A DNA stretch of 48,873 nt from an uncultured Lachnospiraceae bacterium. Its GTDB lineage: Bacteria > Bacillota > Clostridia > Lachnospirales > Lachnospiraceae. Of the stretch, positions 38,222 to 46,980 are shown piece by piece. The position numbers and the translations under genes are program-made. Position 1 is the stretch's first letter. Every line of letters starts with the position of its first letter. Below the pieces are notes generated by a model that worked only from the letters and a program-made list of their open reading frames with translations, had not been told where the DNA came from and made no database searches. Where the stretch lies: contig CAMVOY010000011.1 in the NCBI GenBank assembly GCA_947169235.1, forward strand, positions 1-48,873, written 5' to 3'.

Positions 38222-40462
38222 ATGGGAAAGTATACTTCACTTAGAGATCAGCTTACTATTGAGGAAAAGGCGGCATTGATCCACGCCTCGACATTTTTCA
38301 ATTCGGGATGTGTAGAGAGACTTGGCATACCCGGACTGAAGATGAATGACGGACCGAATGGTGTTCGTCAGGAGTTCGAGCCGGACAGCTGGAGACCGAT
38401 CGGAGACACAGCAGATCTGGTTACATGGATGCCTTCCAATACATGCCTTGCATCTACATGGAGCAGGGAGCTCGCCGAGAAGTTCGGTGAGGTGCTCGGC
38501 GAGGAAGCAAGAGGACGAGGAAAGGATGTTATCCTCGCACCCGGTATCAATATCAAACGTACTCCTCTTTGCGGAAGAAATTTTGAGTACATGAGCGAGG
38601 ATCCCGTCCATGCCGGAGAGATCGCTGTACCTCTTATTAAGGGAATACAGAAAAATGATGTGGCTGCTTGTGTAAAACATTTTGCGTTAAATAACCAGGA
38701 GCTCGAAAGACTTTTGGTAGAGGCCAAGGTTGATGAAAAAACTCTCCAGGAGCTTTATCTGCCTGCATTCAAGAAAGCATGTTTGGAGGGTGACAGCTAC
38801 TCGATCATGGGAGCATACAACCGCGCAAACGGAGAATACTGCTGCAATAACAAGCATCTGCTCGTGGATATCCTTCGTGATATGTGGAACTATCAGGGCG
38901 TGGTCGTATCCGATTGGGGCGGCGTCCAGGAGACAGAGGCTACCATCGACCACGGCGTGGATATCGAGATGAGTATATTTGATGCGTTCGATGACTATTT
39001 CCTCGCAAATCCGGTTATAAAACTCGTAAAAGAGGGCAAGGTTTCCGAGGAAAAACTGAATGAACGCGTAGATCGTATATTGGCACTTTTGGAGAAGCTG
39101 CACGTCGGAGAGCCTGAGCACAAACAGGGATCTCTTAATACAAAAGAGCATCAGGATGCCATCGAGGAGGTTGCAGAGGAGGGTATCGTCCTTCTGAAAA
39201 ATGACAGAAACCACCTCCCGATATCACCTGTACGCGAGGATGGTACATATAAAAAGGTCCTCGTTGTAGGCGACAATGCCACCAGGAACAACGGACTCGG
39301 AGGAGGTTCGTCAGAGATCAAGATGCTCTACGCCATCACTCCGATGCTGGGTCTCAATATGACAAGAGGAGGAGATGTTTCGTACAAATGGCTTCCGGGC
39401 TATTATCTTGACAACGAGGACGAACTCTCCATCAATGATGAGTGGCAGGCATCGAGTCTCGAGACACAGGAACAGGTTAAGTCGGGAGAAAAGGAAGGCA
39501 GCTATGCCGATCTTGTAAAAGAAATGGTAATGTTTGCGCCCGAGGAGACGAGGGATGAGGATGCTATTAAAAAGGATTATGAAGAGAGGATCCTTCCGCA
39601 TCGCGAGGCTTACAAAAAAGCAGTGCTCGATGCGATACCTGATTACGATGAGGTTATTTTTATAGGCGGTCTGAACCACTCATTCGATGTGGAGGGATAT
39701 GACAAGAAGTCAATCACTCTTCCGTATGCGCAGGACGAGCTTATCGAGGCCATGGCTGATGCCGCCGGAGACAAGCTGACCGTTGTTATCATGTGTGGCT
39801 CTGCTGTGGAGATGCCGTGGATCGACAAGGTTCATTCTCTCCTTCAGCTCTCGTATGCCGGTCAGAACGGAGGCCTTGCACTCGCACGTACTCTCTACGG
39901 AGACGTGAATCCGTCAGGAAAGCTTCCGGAAACCTATCCGATAAAGCTCGCCGATACTCCTACGGAAAAATATAATTCATATCCCGGAGAGATCGGTCCC
40001 GAGGGACATCGAGTATGCGAGTACACCGAGAAACTCATGGTGGGCTATCGTTATTATGAGACAGAAAAAGTTGATGTACTCTTCCCGTTTGGTTATGGAT
40101 TGAGTTACACATCTTTTGTTATTGAGAATTGTTCAAACACTATCACGGGGGCACTTGGAAGCGGTCTTTCGATAGAGGTTACGGGAAATCTGAGAAACAC
40201 CGGAGACAGGGACGGAAAGGAAGTCATCCAGCTTTATGTGGGACTGCCTGAGTCAGATCAGCCGGTGAAACTTCTGAAGGACTTTATAAAGGTTGAAGCA
40301 AAGCAGGATAGCTCTACACCGTTTAGTATGTCTATAGATGAGTCGGATCTTATGACCTATGATACGGAAACGAACTCGTTCAGTGCCAAGCCCGGAACAT
40401 ACCACATCTACATGGGGACATCGGTTAGAGATATCGTTTATGAAGTAGAGGTGGAATTGTGA
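38222..40462 (+). CDS. Beta-glucosidase-type glycoside hydrolase family 3 enzyme
   Basis: A cytoplasmic GH3 enzyme of 746 aa that releases terminal sugars from beta-glucosides or similar substrates. The N-terminal TIM barrel has [39 protein letters not shown]-type sequence and [11 protein letters not shown], with nucleophile Asp231. The alpha/beta sandwich domain follows ([31 protein letters not shown]), then a fibronectin-III-like C-terminal domain ([18 protein letters not shown]). No signal peptide. An insertion near residues 400-470 is rich in charged residues. AGGAGGAAG precedes the ATG. The TGA stop overlaps the GTG start of the TIR gene, so the two are probably translationally coupled. 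Confidence 0.95.
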   Translation: [746 protein letters not shown]

Positions 40463-43281
40463 AATACAATGCTTTTATCTCCTACAAGCATGCGCCCGAG
40501 GACAACAAGGTAGCGGACGCTATACACAAAGGACTGGAGCGTTTCCACATACCCGGCAAGATCAGAAAAAAGACCGGGGTAAAGAAGATAAACAGGATCT
40601 TTCGTGATAAGGCAGAATTGCCTATCACGAATGATCTTAGTGATAATATTTCTTATGCACTCGAAAACTCGGATTATCTTATCGTGCTCTGCTCTACAAA
40701 TACGAAGGAGTCTGCATGGGTTCCGAGAGAGATCGAGGCATTCTTACAGAATCACACGAAGCGGGATATTTTTACTGTTTTGGTAAACGGAGAGCCGCGC
40801 GATGTTATCCCGGAGATCCTCCAGTATGAGGAGAGGGTCGTTACTGCTGAGGATGGCAGTTCTCAGACTGTCCGTATCCCTATCGAGCCGCTTTCGTGTG
40901 ACTATCGTATGTCATTCAGAAAGGCTAAAAAAGTTGAGCTCCCCAGACTTGCGAGTGGGCTTATTGGCTGTGCTTATGATGATATCATGAATCGTCACAG
41001 ACAGTACAGATTGAAGGTGCTTGCGGGTGTTTTTTCAATTGCGTTCGCAGTGGTTTTGGGCTTCGCGGGCTACATGTTCTACAGCAGAAATCAGATTCAT
41101 GAGAATTACCTGGAATCCCTGAAAAACCAATCAAAATATCTTGCAAATGAATCAGAGAATCTTTTTGAAAAAGAGCAAAGAATAACAGCCCTTCAGCTCG
41201 CTTTGGAGGCACTTCCAAAGGATGATGACGATGACAGACCGATAACATCAGAGGCGGTAAAAGCACTGACGGATGCCACTCTTGCGTACGAGGGAAATGA
41301 CGGCGTTAATATTCGCGCGGCGTGGAACTATGAGATGCCCAATATGGTGAATGATTTTAAGGTAAGCAGCGACGGAAAAACAGTTGCTTTACTTGATCTC
41401 GGAAACGTTGTGGGAGTGTGGAATACAGAGACGCATGAAAGAAAAATATATATAACTGATGCGACGGAAAAAGTGAGAGGAATAGCTTTTGCCGATGATG
41501 CTTCCTTTATCGTATGGATGCAAGAAACGATGCGTTGTTATGATACCGGAAGTGGTGAGAAGCGCTGGGAGGTAACGCTCGAGGGGGATACTTTCAAAGA
41601 CGGTTCGACCCCGGCATTTCTGGATGATTTTTTTTACATCTATACCGAACATGGCAAACTGGTGAAGTATGACACATTATCCGGAGAGAAAAAGGATGAG
41701 TTTTCCATTAGTGAAAAACCCGGATGTGAGGACATGTCCCTGCTTGAAAGTAAGCTGTCCCCGGACAGATCAATGATATTATTCAGGGGATTAAAAGGGT
41801 TTGATGAATATGCCTACGGAGTGCTCGATATAGCGTCCGGCGAGGTAAAGGTTTCAAATGTTTTTTCGGAGATGATAAAGGATATCGAGTGGGTTGATAA
41901 CGGTACTTTTATGGTCGCGAGTACAAAGATAGATAATTCCGCAAGTATGTCTTATGGTGACATGGAAATAATATCCACCGATCACAATAAAATAAGGTGT
42001 ATAAATATCCCGAATCTTTTGGAGAAATGGAATGCTGATTTTAGCTGTAACGGAGTGAAAATAAACAGTGATTTTGTTTGCCTCGGTAAGGATACAGTAG
42101 GTTATTATTCGGGTAATGTTTTCTCGTTATATGACGTTAAAACAGGTGAGGTAAAATACAATAATAATGTCAATTCTTCCATACTTGATGTCAGTGACAG
42201 AGATAGCGACGGGACACCTTTATATATCACAGAGGACGGCTCTTATTCGCACCCGGCTTTGACTGTGGATAAGGATGCTGCATACAGAACGAAATACTTT
42301 ACCGACGAGCTTCGTCAGGTCACTGTGAACCGTGGTGTATATGCCAGAAAAAGAAATGCAAAAGAGGTTATTTATTACAGTGCAGGAATGTATGATAAGG
42401 ATTGGAAAGCTCTGTCGGAAAACAGCTATCTTCCGGACGGCTCACAGTACACGGTTATCGGATCGTATGGGGACCGGATATATGTGGAAAATGCAGATCA
42501 TATCGAGTCAGCGGAGCTTTCGGGTGACGAATTAAAATCATCTGAGGCATTACAATTAGAAGGCGATACCAATGAAAACTTCGCGATGCAGAACGGCATA
42601 CTCTGTTACACCGGGAAAAATGAGAACAATGATGATATCCTCGTGGCGTACGATGTGGAATCGGGCAAAAAAAATGAGAGGATTTTATCGCTGCCTGAGG
42701 ACCGGATGACATCGAGAATTGTAAGTGCAGCGACAGACGGCACATCTGATGGATTGTATGCTCTTTCAGACGGGAACGAGATCATCGTCTATGATAACAA
42801 CGGAGAGGAAAAAACACGTTTATCATGCCATGAAATGACACCGCTCGGTATGATGATCATGGATGAAGAGCTGATGGTGTTATATGACGACGGAGGCCTG
42901 TATCGTTATTCGCTGGATAATGGCGAATTTGTAAGTAAGACTGATGTTACTGCCTTCCGTCTTAATGCGGCTGACAGAGCTTCCTTTAACCTTGATAAGG
43001 ATAGTGGACTTTTGTTCATACAGATTGGCAGGATCACTGATATGATCGATATGGACAGCTTTACCCAGACGGCTTACATATTCAACAGTATCGGTTACCT
43101 AAAGGGACGAGACATCTTTGTCACGCTTTCAAAAGAATCCGACAAAACGAAGGTCGGTTACTACAGAAGGTATACGGTCGACGAGTTGATCGCCAAGGCT
43201 CACGATATTCTTCAAAATGTAACACTGTCAGAGGCTACGAAATCCAGATATGGATTGGATACAAATCGGGACATGCAGTAG
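40459..43281 (+). CDS. TIR - transmembrane - beta-propeller protein (paralogue 2)
   Basis: 940 aa, the same architecture as the protein at 10278. TIR domain at residues 1-140: YNAFISYKHAPEDN, FRDKAELPITNDL, and SAWVPREIEAF, with Trp87 and Glu91 matching the W-x3-E of NADase TIRs. A transmembrane helix lies at about 186-207 (VFSIAFAVVLGFAGYMFY), followed by a helical segment (ITALQLALEALPKDD) shared with paralogue 1 and about 650 residues of propeller-type repeats (VVGVWNTETHE, FSLYDVKTGEV, ILVAYDVESGK). The GTG start overlaps the GH3 stop as GTGA, with GAGGTGG just upstream. The propeller is expected outside and the TIR inside. Function unknown; an immunity or envelope-sensing role is inferred. 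Confidence 0.87.
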   Translation: MKYNAFISYKHAPEDNKVADAIHKGLERFHIPGKIRKKTGVKKINRIFRDKAELPITNDLSDNISYALENSDYLIVLCSTNTKESAWVPREIEAFLQNHTKRDIFTVLVNGEPRDVIPEILQYEERVVTAEDGSSQTVRIPIEPLSCDYRMSFRKAKKVELPRLASGLIGCAYDDIMNRHRQYRLKVLAGVFSIAFAVVLGFAGYMFYSRNQIHENYLESLKNQSKYLANESENLFEKEQRITALQLALEALPKDDDDDRPITSEAVKALTDATLAYEGNDGVNIRAAWNYEMPNMVNDFKVSSDGKTVALLDLGNVVGVWNTETHERKIYITDATEKVRGIAFADDASFIVWMQETMRCYDTGSGEKRWEVTLEGDTFKDGSTPAFLDDFFYIYTEHGKLVKYDTLSGEKKDEFSISEKPGCEDMSLLESKLSPDRSMILFRGLKGFDEYAYGVLDIASGEVKVSNVFSEMIKDIEWVDNGTFMVASTKIDNSASMSYGDMEIISTDHNKIRCINIPNLLEKWNADFSCNGVKINSDFVCLGKDTVGYYSGNVFSLYDVKTGEVKYNNNVNSSILDVSDRDSDGTPLYITEDGSYSHPALTVDKDAAYRTKYFTDELRQVTVNRGVYARKRNAKEVIYYSAGMYDKDWKALSENSYLPDGSQYTVIGSYGDRIYVENADHIESAELSGDELKSSEALQLEGDTNENFAMQNGILCYTGKNENNDDILVAYDVESGKKNERILSLPEDRMTSRIVSAATDGTSDGLYALSDGNEIIVYDNNGEEKTRLSCHEMTPLGMMIMDEELMVLYDDGGLYRYSLDNGEFVSKTDVTAFRLNAADRASFNLDKDSGLLFIQIGRITDMIDMDSFTQTAYIFNSIGYLKGRDIFVTLSKESDKTKVGYYRRYTVDELIAKAHDILQNVTLSEATKSRYGLDTNRDMQ

Positions 43282-43307
43282 CGTGGTTGCGTTGATGTTT
43301 TTTACAC

Positions 43308-43336
43308 TTGATTCTCGGGGGATTTTCGTGTATAAT
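43308..43336 (+). promoter_or_regulatory. Promoter of the SprA-like gene
   Basis: TTGATT (43308-43313), 17-base spacer, perfect TATAAT (43331-43336). Confidence 0.82.
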
Positions 43337-43371
43337 TAGGATAAGTATAAGTCTGTGAGGGGGTGATCGTT

Positions 43372-44022
43372 ATGGGAATTGGTCCGGTTAGCGGAATCGG
43401 GGGTCTTTTTCCTATGTATTCAGCGATGCCCGTATCCCCTGTCAGCGGTGTGGGAGCAGCGTCACCGCAGTCTGATGGAGTGGCTCAGGCGGTCGCAGGT
43501 GTAGGCAGTGCGACCGGAGTTCAGAAGCCGGGAAGCATCGATACCACGGGGCACAGGATCGGGAACGACGGAAAGCCTGAGCCTACCAAACAGGACAAGC
43601 GTGTAGGCAAGGCAGAGTGCGAGACCTGCAAAAACCGCAAATACGTCGATGGTTCCAATGAGGGAGATGTCTCATTTAAGGCACCGGCACATATCGATCC
43701 CAGCGCAGCGCCTGCCAGGGTTATGGGCCATGAGATGGAGCATGTGGCCAATGCCAGACAGGAGGATGCCAAGGAAAACAAAGAGCTTGTAAGTGTTTCG
43801 GTGACGCTTCATACTTCGGTTTGTCCGGAGTGTGGCAGAGTGTACGTGTCAGGTGGTGAGACGAATACGACCATGAGGACGACAAGCGGAGATGGTCACA
43901 AGAATGACGCAGCCAAGCAGATGATGAACGGTTACAAGGGCGTGCAGAATCCATACGAAAGAGAGATGAACAAGCAGCTCGCGATGCATGGAGCAGGACT
44001 CAATTTTTCGATGGGTGCTTGA
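43372..44022 (+). CDS. SprA-related putative metalloprotease
   Basis: 216 aa. The middle matches the SprA-related family: CETCKNRKYVDGSNEGDVSFK, then an HExxH zinc motif in VMGHEMEHVANA, and a second cysteine pair (SVCPECGRVYVSGG). The N-terminus is Gly/Ser/Pro-rich and probably flexible (GIGPVSGIGGLFPMYSAMPV); no signal peptide is obvious. The start is ATG 43372, with GAGGGGGTGAT directly before it; a GTG three codons earlier sits inside that ribosome site. Proteolysis is inferred from HExxH only, and no third ligand is assigned. It has its own promoter and a hairpin after it. Confidence 0.78.
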   Translation: MGIGPVSGIGGLFPMYSAMPVSPVSGVGAASPQSDGVAQAVAGVGSATGVQKPGSIDTTGHRIGNDGKPEPTKQDKRVGKAECETCKNRKYVDGSNEGDVSFKAPAHIDPSAAPARVMGHEMEHVANARQEDAKENKELVSVSVTLHTSVCPECGRVYVSGGETNTTMRTTSGDGHKNDAAKQMMNGYKGVQNPYEREMNKQLAMHGAGLNFSMGA

Positions 44023-44042
44023 CATTTTTTCAGATAATACTC

Positions 44043-44077
44043 ACCGGCTGTTCAGATATATGGACAGCCGGTTAATT
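44043..44077 (+). terminator. Probable weak terminator after the SprA-like gene
   Basis: ACCGGCTGT (44043-44051) pairs with ACAGCCGGT (44064-44072), 9 bp, followed by TAATTTAT rather than a clean T-run. It lies 20 bases after the stop. Confidence 0.6.
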
Positions 44078-44106
44078 TATGAAAAAGAGATGAAAGAGGA
44101 AAGAAA

Positions 44107-44583
44107 ATGCCGGTAGAGTTTGATGTACAGATGGATGCAAAGAGTTTGAGCGGATTTGTGCTTTATCACAATTATATGAGGCCGGGAGGTGTGATCGGTC
44201 TGGTTCTGAGCGTAGTTGCGATCGCGTCGCTCATCATCAGATGGAGCGACTGGACAAGTGTGCAGAGATGCCTTTTGATCGCACTTGCGCTTCTTTTTCT
44301 GGTGTTCCAGCCGCTGATGCTTTTGAAAAAAGCAAACGATCAGCTTAATTCCGATGCTTTCAAAAATCCCATGAGATACTTCTTTGATAAGGACGGCTTT
44401 ACGATATCTCAGGGGGACAAATCGGAGAGCTATGCTTATGTGGACATCAGAAAACCGGTATTCCATAAAAAAGTCATGTACCTGTATATGACAACGGTGT
44501 CTGCGCTGATCATACCGAAGAGCAGATGCGAGAGTGATTACGATACGATAAAAGAAATGGTTAAGTCCGGGCGTGCGCGCTGA
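44107..44583 (+). CDS. YcxB-like membrane protein
   Basis: 158 aa of unknown function, resembling YcxB-type proteins. Two adjacent membrane helices lie at about 28-46 (VIGLVLSVVAIASLII) and 55-75 (CLLIALALLFLVFQPLML), followed by a cytoplasmic beta-rich domain with FFDKDGFTISQGDKSESYAYVDI and the ending SALIIPKSRCESDYDTIKEMV, which is the usual conserved end of the family. AGAGGAAAG precedes the ATG. It is upstream of tsaE with an 79-base gap that holds no clear promoter. Confidence 0.75.
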   Translation: MPVEFDVQMDAKSLSGFVLYHNYMRPGGVIGLVLSVVAIASLIIRWSDWTSVQRCLLIALALLFLVFQPLMLLKKANDQLNSDAFKNPMRYFFDKDGFTISQGDKSESYAYVDIRKPVFHKKVMYLYMTTVSALIIPKSRCESDYDTIKEMVKSGRAR

Positions 44584-44662
44584 TCGTATTATCTTTGACG
44601 GTGAATAAGATCGCGGCTTATGATGCGGCATGTGAAAAGAGCGGATCAGGTAGGAGAAACAA

Positions 44663-45088
44663 ATGTCTGAACAGGTATTCGAAAGCAGGAGTGAAGCGGA
44701 GACCTTTGCTCTGGGACAGAGGATAGGCGTGATGGCTGCGAGCGGGGATATTTTTCTGCTTGACGGTGATCTCGGTGTCGGAAAGACTGTCTTTGCAAAG
44801 GGCGTGGCAGATGGGCTCGGTATCGACGAGCCGGTCGTCAGCCCTACATTTACGATAGTGCATGAGTACGAGGGCAGGCTCCCGCTTTATCACTTTGATG
44901 TATACAGGATCGCCGATCCGAACGAGATGTATGAGATCGGGTTTGACGAGTATCTGTATGGTGAGGGCGTATGCCTGATCGAATGGCCGTCTCAGATCGA
45001 TGAGATCCTACCGGAGGAAGCGGTAAGGATCACTATAGAAAAGGATCTGTCCAAGGGGATGGATTACAGGAGGATCACGATAGGATGA
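44663..45088 (+). CDS. tsaE: tRNA t6A-modification ATPase TsaE
   Basis: ATPase that resets the TsaB-TsaD complex in making N6-threonylcarbamoyladenosine at position 37 of ANN-reading tRNAs. 141 aa. Walker A GDLGVGKTVFAKG near residues 34-46, then SPTFTIVHEYEG and the Walker B-like YHFDVYRI, with LIEWPSQI near the end: all family landmarks. GTAGGAG precedes the ATG. The last bases overlap the tsaB start by 4 bases (ATGA), so the two are translationally coupled. Confidence 0.97.
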   Translation: MSEQVFESRSEAETFALGQRIGVMAASGDIFLLDGDLGVGKTVFAKGVADGLGIDEPVVSPTFTIVHEYEGRLPLYHFDVYRIADPNEMYEIGFDEYLYGEGVCLIEWPSQIDEILPEEAVRITIEKDLSKGMDYRRITIG

Positions 45089-45795
45089 AGCTTTTGGCCA
45101 TAGACAGCAGCGGACTTGTGGCGAGTGTCGCACTGCTGGATGATGATATTCTTGTCGGTGAGTATGCGATACACAACAAAAAAACGCATTCGCAGACATT
45201 GCTCCCGATGATAGCGGATATGCTTGAGATGGCAGAGATCGATAAAAATGAACTCGATGCGATAGCAGTTTCGGCAGGACCGGGGTCGTTTACGGGACTT
45301 CGTATCGGTGCCGCGACGGCTAAAGGTCTTGCGCAGGGACTCGATATACCGATAGTCCCGGTGTCGTCATTGGAAGGCCTGGCATATAACCTTCAGGGCG
45401 CAACCGATCCGGTGTGCCCCATCATGGATGCCAGAAGGGGACAGGTCTACTCGGGTATGTATGATGTTGGCTCAACACTTCCCGTAGCTCTTTATGAGGA
45501 CGGCGCCCGTCCGATCGAGGAAGTGATAGAGCAGGTAAAGACGATCGGAAAACCGGTCACCTTCGTCGGCGACGGTGTCCCGGTGTTTAAGGACCGTCTG
45601 ATTGACGCACTCGGATTGATTAGTGATGACGGTTCGGTTACGTTCGGTAATGATGCTGTGAGATATCAGAGGGCATCATCAGTTGCTATGCTTGGTAAAC
45701 TATATCTCGCCGACGGCAGAGAAGTCGCAGCCCATGAGTTCGTTCCCAGATATCTTCGAGCCACCCAGGCTGAGAGGGAGCGTAAGAATAAGTAA
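45085..45795 (+). CDS. tsaB: tRNA t6A-modification protein TsaB
   Basis: Non-catalytic ASKHA-fold partner of TsaD in t6A synthesis. 236 aa. N-terminus LLAIDSSGLVASVALL, then HSQTLLPMIADMLE, the motif VSAGPGSFTGLRIGAATAKG and MDARRGQVYSGMYD, all typical of TsaB. ATG 45085 overlaps the tsaE stop. rimI, which often follows tsaB in Firmicutes, is absent; instead a long stem-loop and then rnz follow. Confidence 0.97.
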   Translation: MKLLAIDSSGLVASVALLDDDILVGEYAIHNKKTHSQTLLPMIADMLEMAEIDKNELDAIAVSAGPGSFTGLRIGAATAKGLAQGLDIPIVPVSSLEGLAYNLQGATDPVCPIMDARRGQVYSGMYDVGSTLPVALYEDGARPIEEVIEQVKTIGKPVTFVGDGVPVFKDRLIDALGLISDDGSVTFGNDAVRYQRASSVAMLGKLYLADGREVAAHEFVPRYLRATQAERERKNK

Positions 45796-45802
45796 GACCA
45801 CA

Positions 45803-45882
45803 GCGCCTGGCGGCAGGAGTTTTCTCACAGTGAGTCGGCGTAGCCGCGAGTCGTGAGAAAACCTCCGACCGCGTCCAGGCGC
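45803..45882 (+). repeat. Long imperfect stem-loop after tsaB (element 2)
   Basis: GCGCCTGG (45803-45810) pairs with CCAGGCGC (45875-45882); GTTTTCTCAC (45819-45828) pairs with GTGAGAAAAC (45853-45862), with GGAG/CTCC extending that stem around a bulge; the apex is CGGC-GTA-GCCG. No T-run follows. The design and the GCGAGTC tract in the 3' arm recall the element between grpE and dnaK. Confidence 0.82.
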
Positions 45883-45944
45883 GTCGATATATGGCCGAGC
45901 GAGAAAGAAAAGCTCACATAGCGTTCGAGCACGGATGGTAAAAC

Positions 45945-45974
45945 TTGACTATACGCTTGATTTTGTGATATAAT
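45945..45974 (+). promoter_or_regulatory. Promoter of rnz
   Basis: TTGACT (45945-45950), 18-base spacer, TATAAT (45969-45974); the start codon is 38 bases downstream. Confidence 0.85.
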
Positions 45975-46011
45975 AATATGAATTGTTGTGACTTTGAGGA
46001 GGAACGGATAA

Positions 46012-46935
46012 ATGCTTGATGTGTGTTTGCTGGGGACGAGCGGAATGATGCCCTTACCCAGACGCGCTCTGACAGCATTGATGACCCGCTTTAACGGCAG
46101 TTCGCTCCTCATAGACTGCGGTGAAGGGACACAGATCACGATCCGTGCGAAGGGCTGGAGCCTTCACGATGTAGACATCATGTGCATAACACATGTTCAT
46201 GGAGATCACGTCGGAGGTATACCCGGACTTCTGTTGTCGATGGCAAACTCGGAACGTGAGGATCCGCTTCTCATAGTAGGCCCGAAGGGAGTTAAGAAGG
46301 TGGTTGATTCGCTCAGGATCATCGCACCGGGGTTGCCCTTTGATATTCACTACAGAGAGTTAAGCGAGGATTTTGAGACCATAGAGGGTCCGGGATATGT
46401 GGTGGAGGCATTCCGCCTGAGACATACCGTGACCTGCTACGGATATTCACAGATCATAAAAAGAGCGGGAAAGTTCGATCCCGACAGAGCAAAAAAGCTT
46501 GACATACCGCTTCCTGCATGGTCCAGACTTCAAAAGGGTGAGACCGTGGAGATAGATGGTAGGACATTCACACCCGACATGGTTTTGGGCAGTGAGCGAA
46601 AAGGTCTGAAAGTGACGTATTGCACGGACACCAGACCGATACCTTCTATTGCCGAGCATGCAAAGGGTGCAGATATATTTATCTGTGAAGGGATGTACGG
46701 CGAGGAAGGAAACGAAGAAAAAGCAAAAGAAAAAAAGCATATGACCTTCGATGAAGCAGCGATGCTTGCGGCAGATGCAAAGGTAGGAGAGTTATGGCTC
46801 ACGCACTACTCACCATCGCTGATCAGACCAAAGGATCATGTTGAGAGGGTTCGGAGTATTTTTCCGAATACATTTGCCGGTAAAGACAGAAAAACAAAGA
46901 CCTTAACGTTTGAGGATGAGGATACACAGGAATAA
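46012..46935 (+). CDS. rnz: Ribonuclease Z
   Basis: Endonuclease that trims the 3' end of tRNA precursors. 307 aa, metallo-beta-lactamase fold. The zinc motif is THVHGDHVGG with His61, His63, Asp65 and His66; the later ligands are His in RLRHTVTCYGY, Asp in YCTDTRPI and His in LTHYSPSL. The flexible-arm region is present (PLPAWSRLQKGETVE), as is KKHMTFDEAAMLA. GAGGAACG precedes the ATG. It has its own promoter and splits the tsaB-tsaD gene pair. Confidence 0.96.
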   Translation: MLDVCLLGTSGMMPLPRRALTALMTRFNGSSLLIDCGEGTQITIRAKGWSLHDVDIMCITHVHGDHVGGIPGLLLSMANSEREDPLLIVGPKGVKKVVDSLRIIAPGLPFDIHYRELSEDFETIEGPGYVVEAFRLRHTVTCYGYSQIIKRAGKFDPDRAKKLDIPLPAWSRLQKGETVEIDGRTFTPDMVLGSERKGLKVTYCTDTRPIPSIAEHAKGADIFICEGMYGEEGNEEKAKEKKHMTFDEAAMLAADAKVGELWLTHYSPSLIRPKDHVERVRSIFPNTFAGKDRKTKTLTFEDEDTQE

Positions 46936-46980
46936 GGATTTTCCTGTTTGACAGATAAGAAAACTTTTGGGGGAAAAAGC

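Noticed and set aside
44024-44052. TTGACA after the SprA-like gene as a promoter
   Set aside because: It contains the stop codon, and no -10 lies 16-18 bases downstream, where the hairpin sits.
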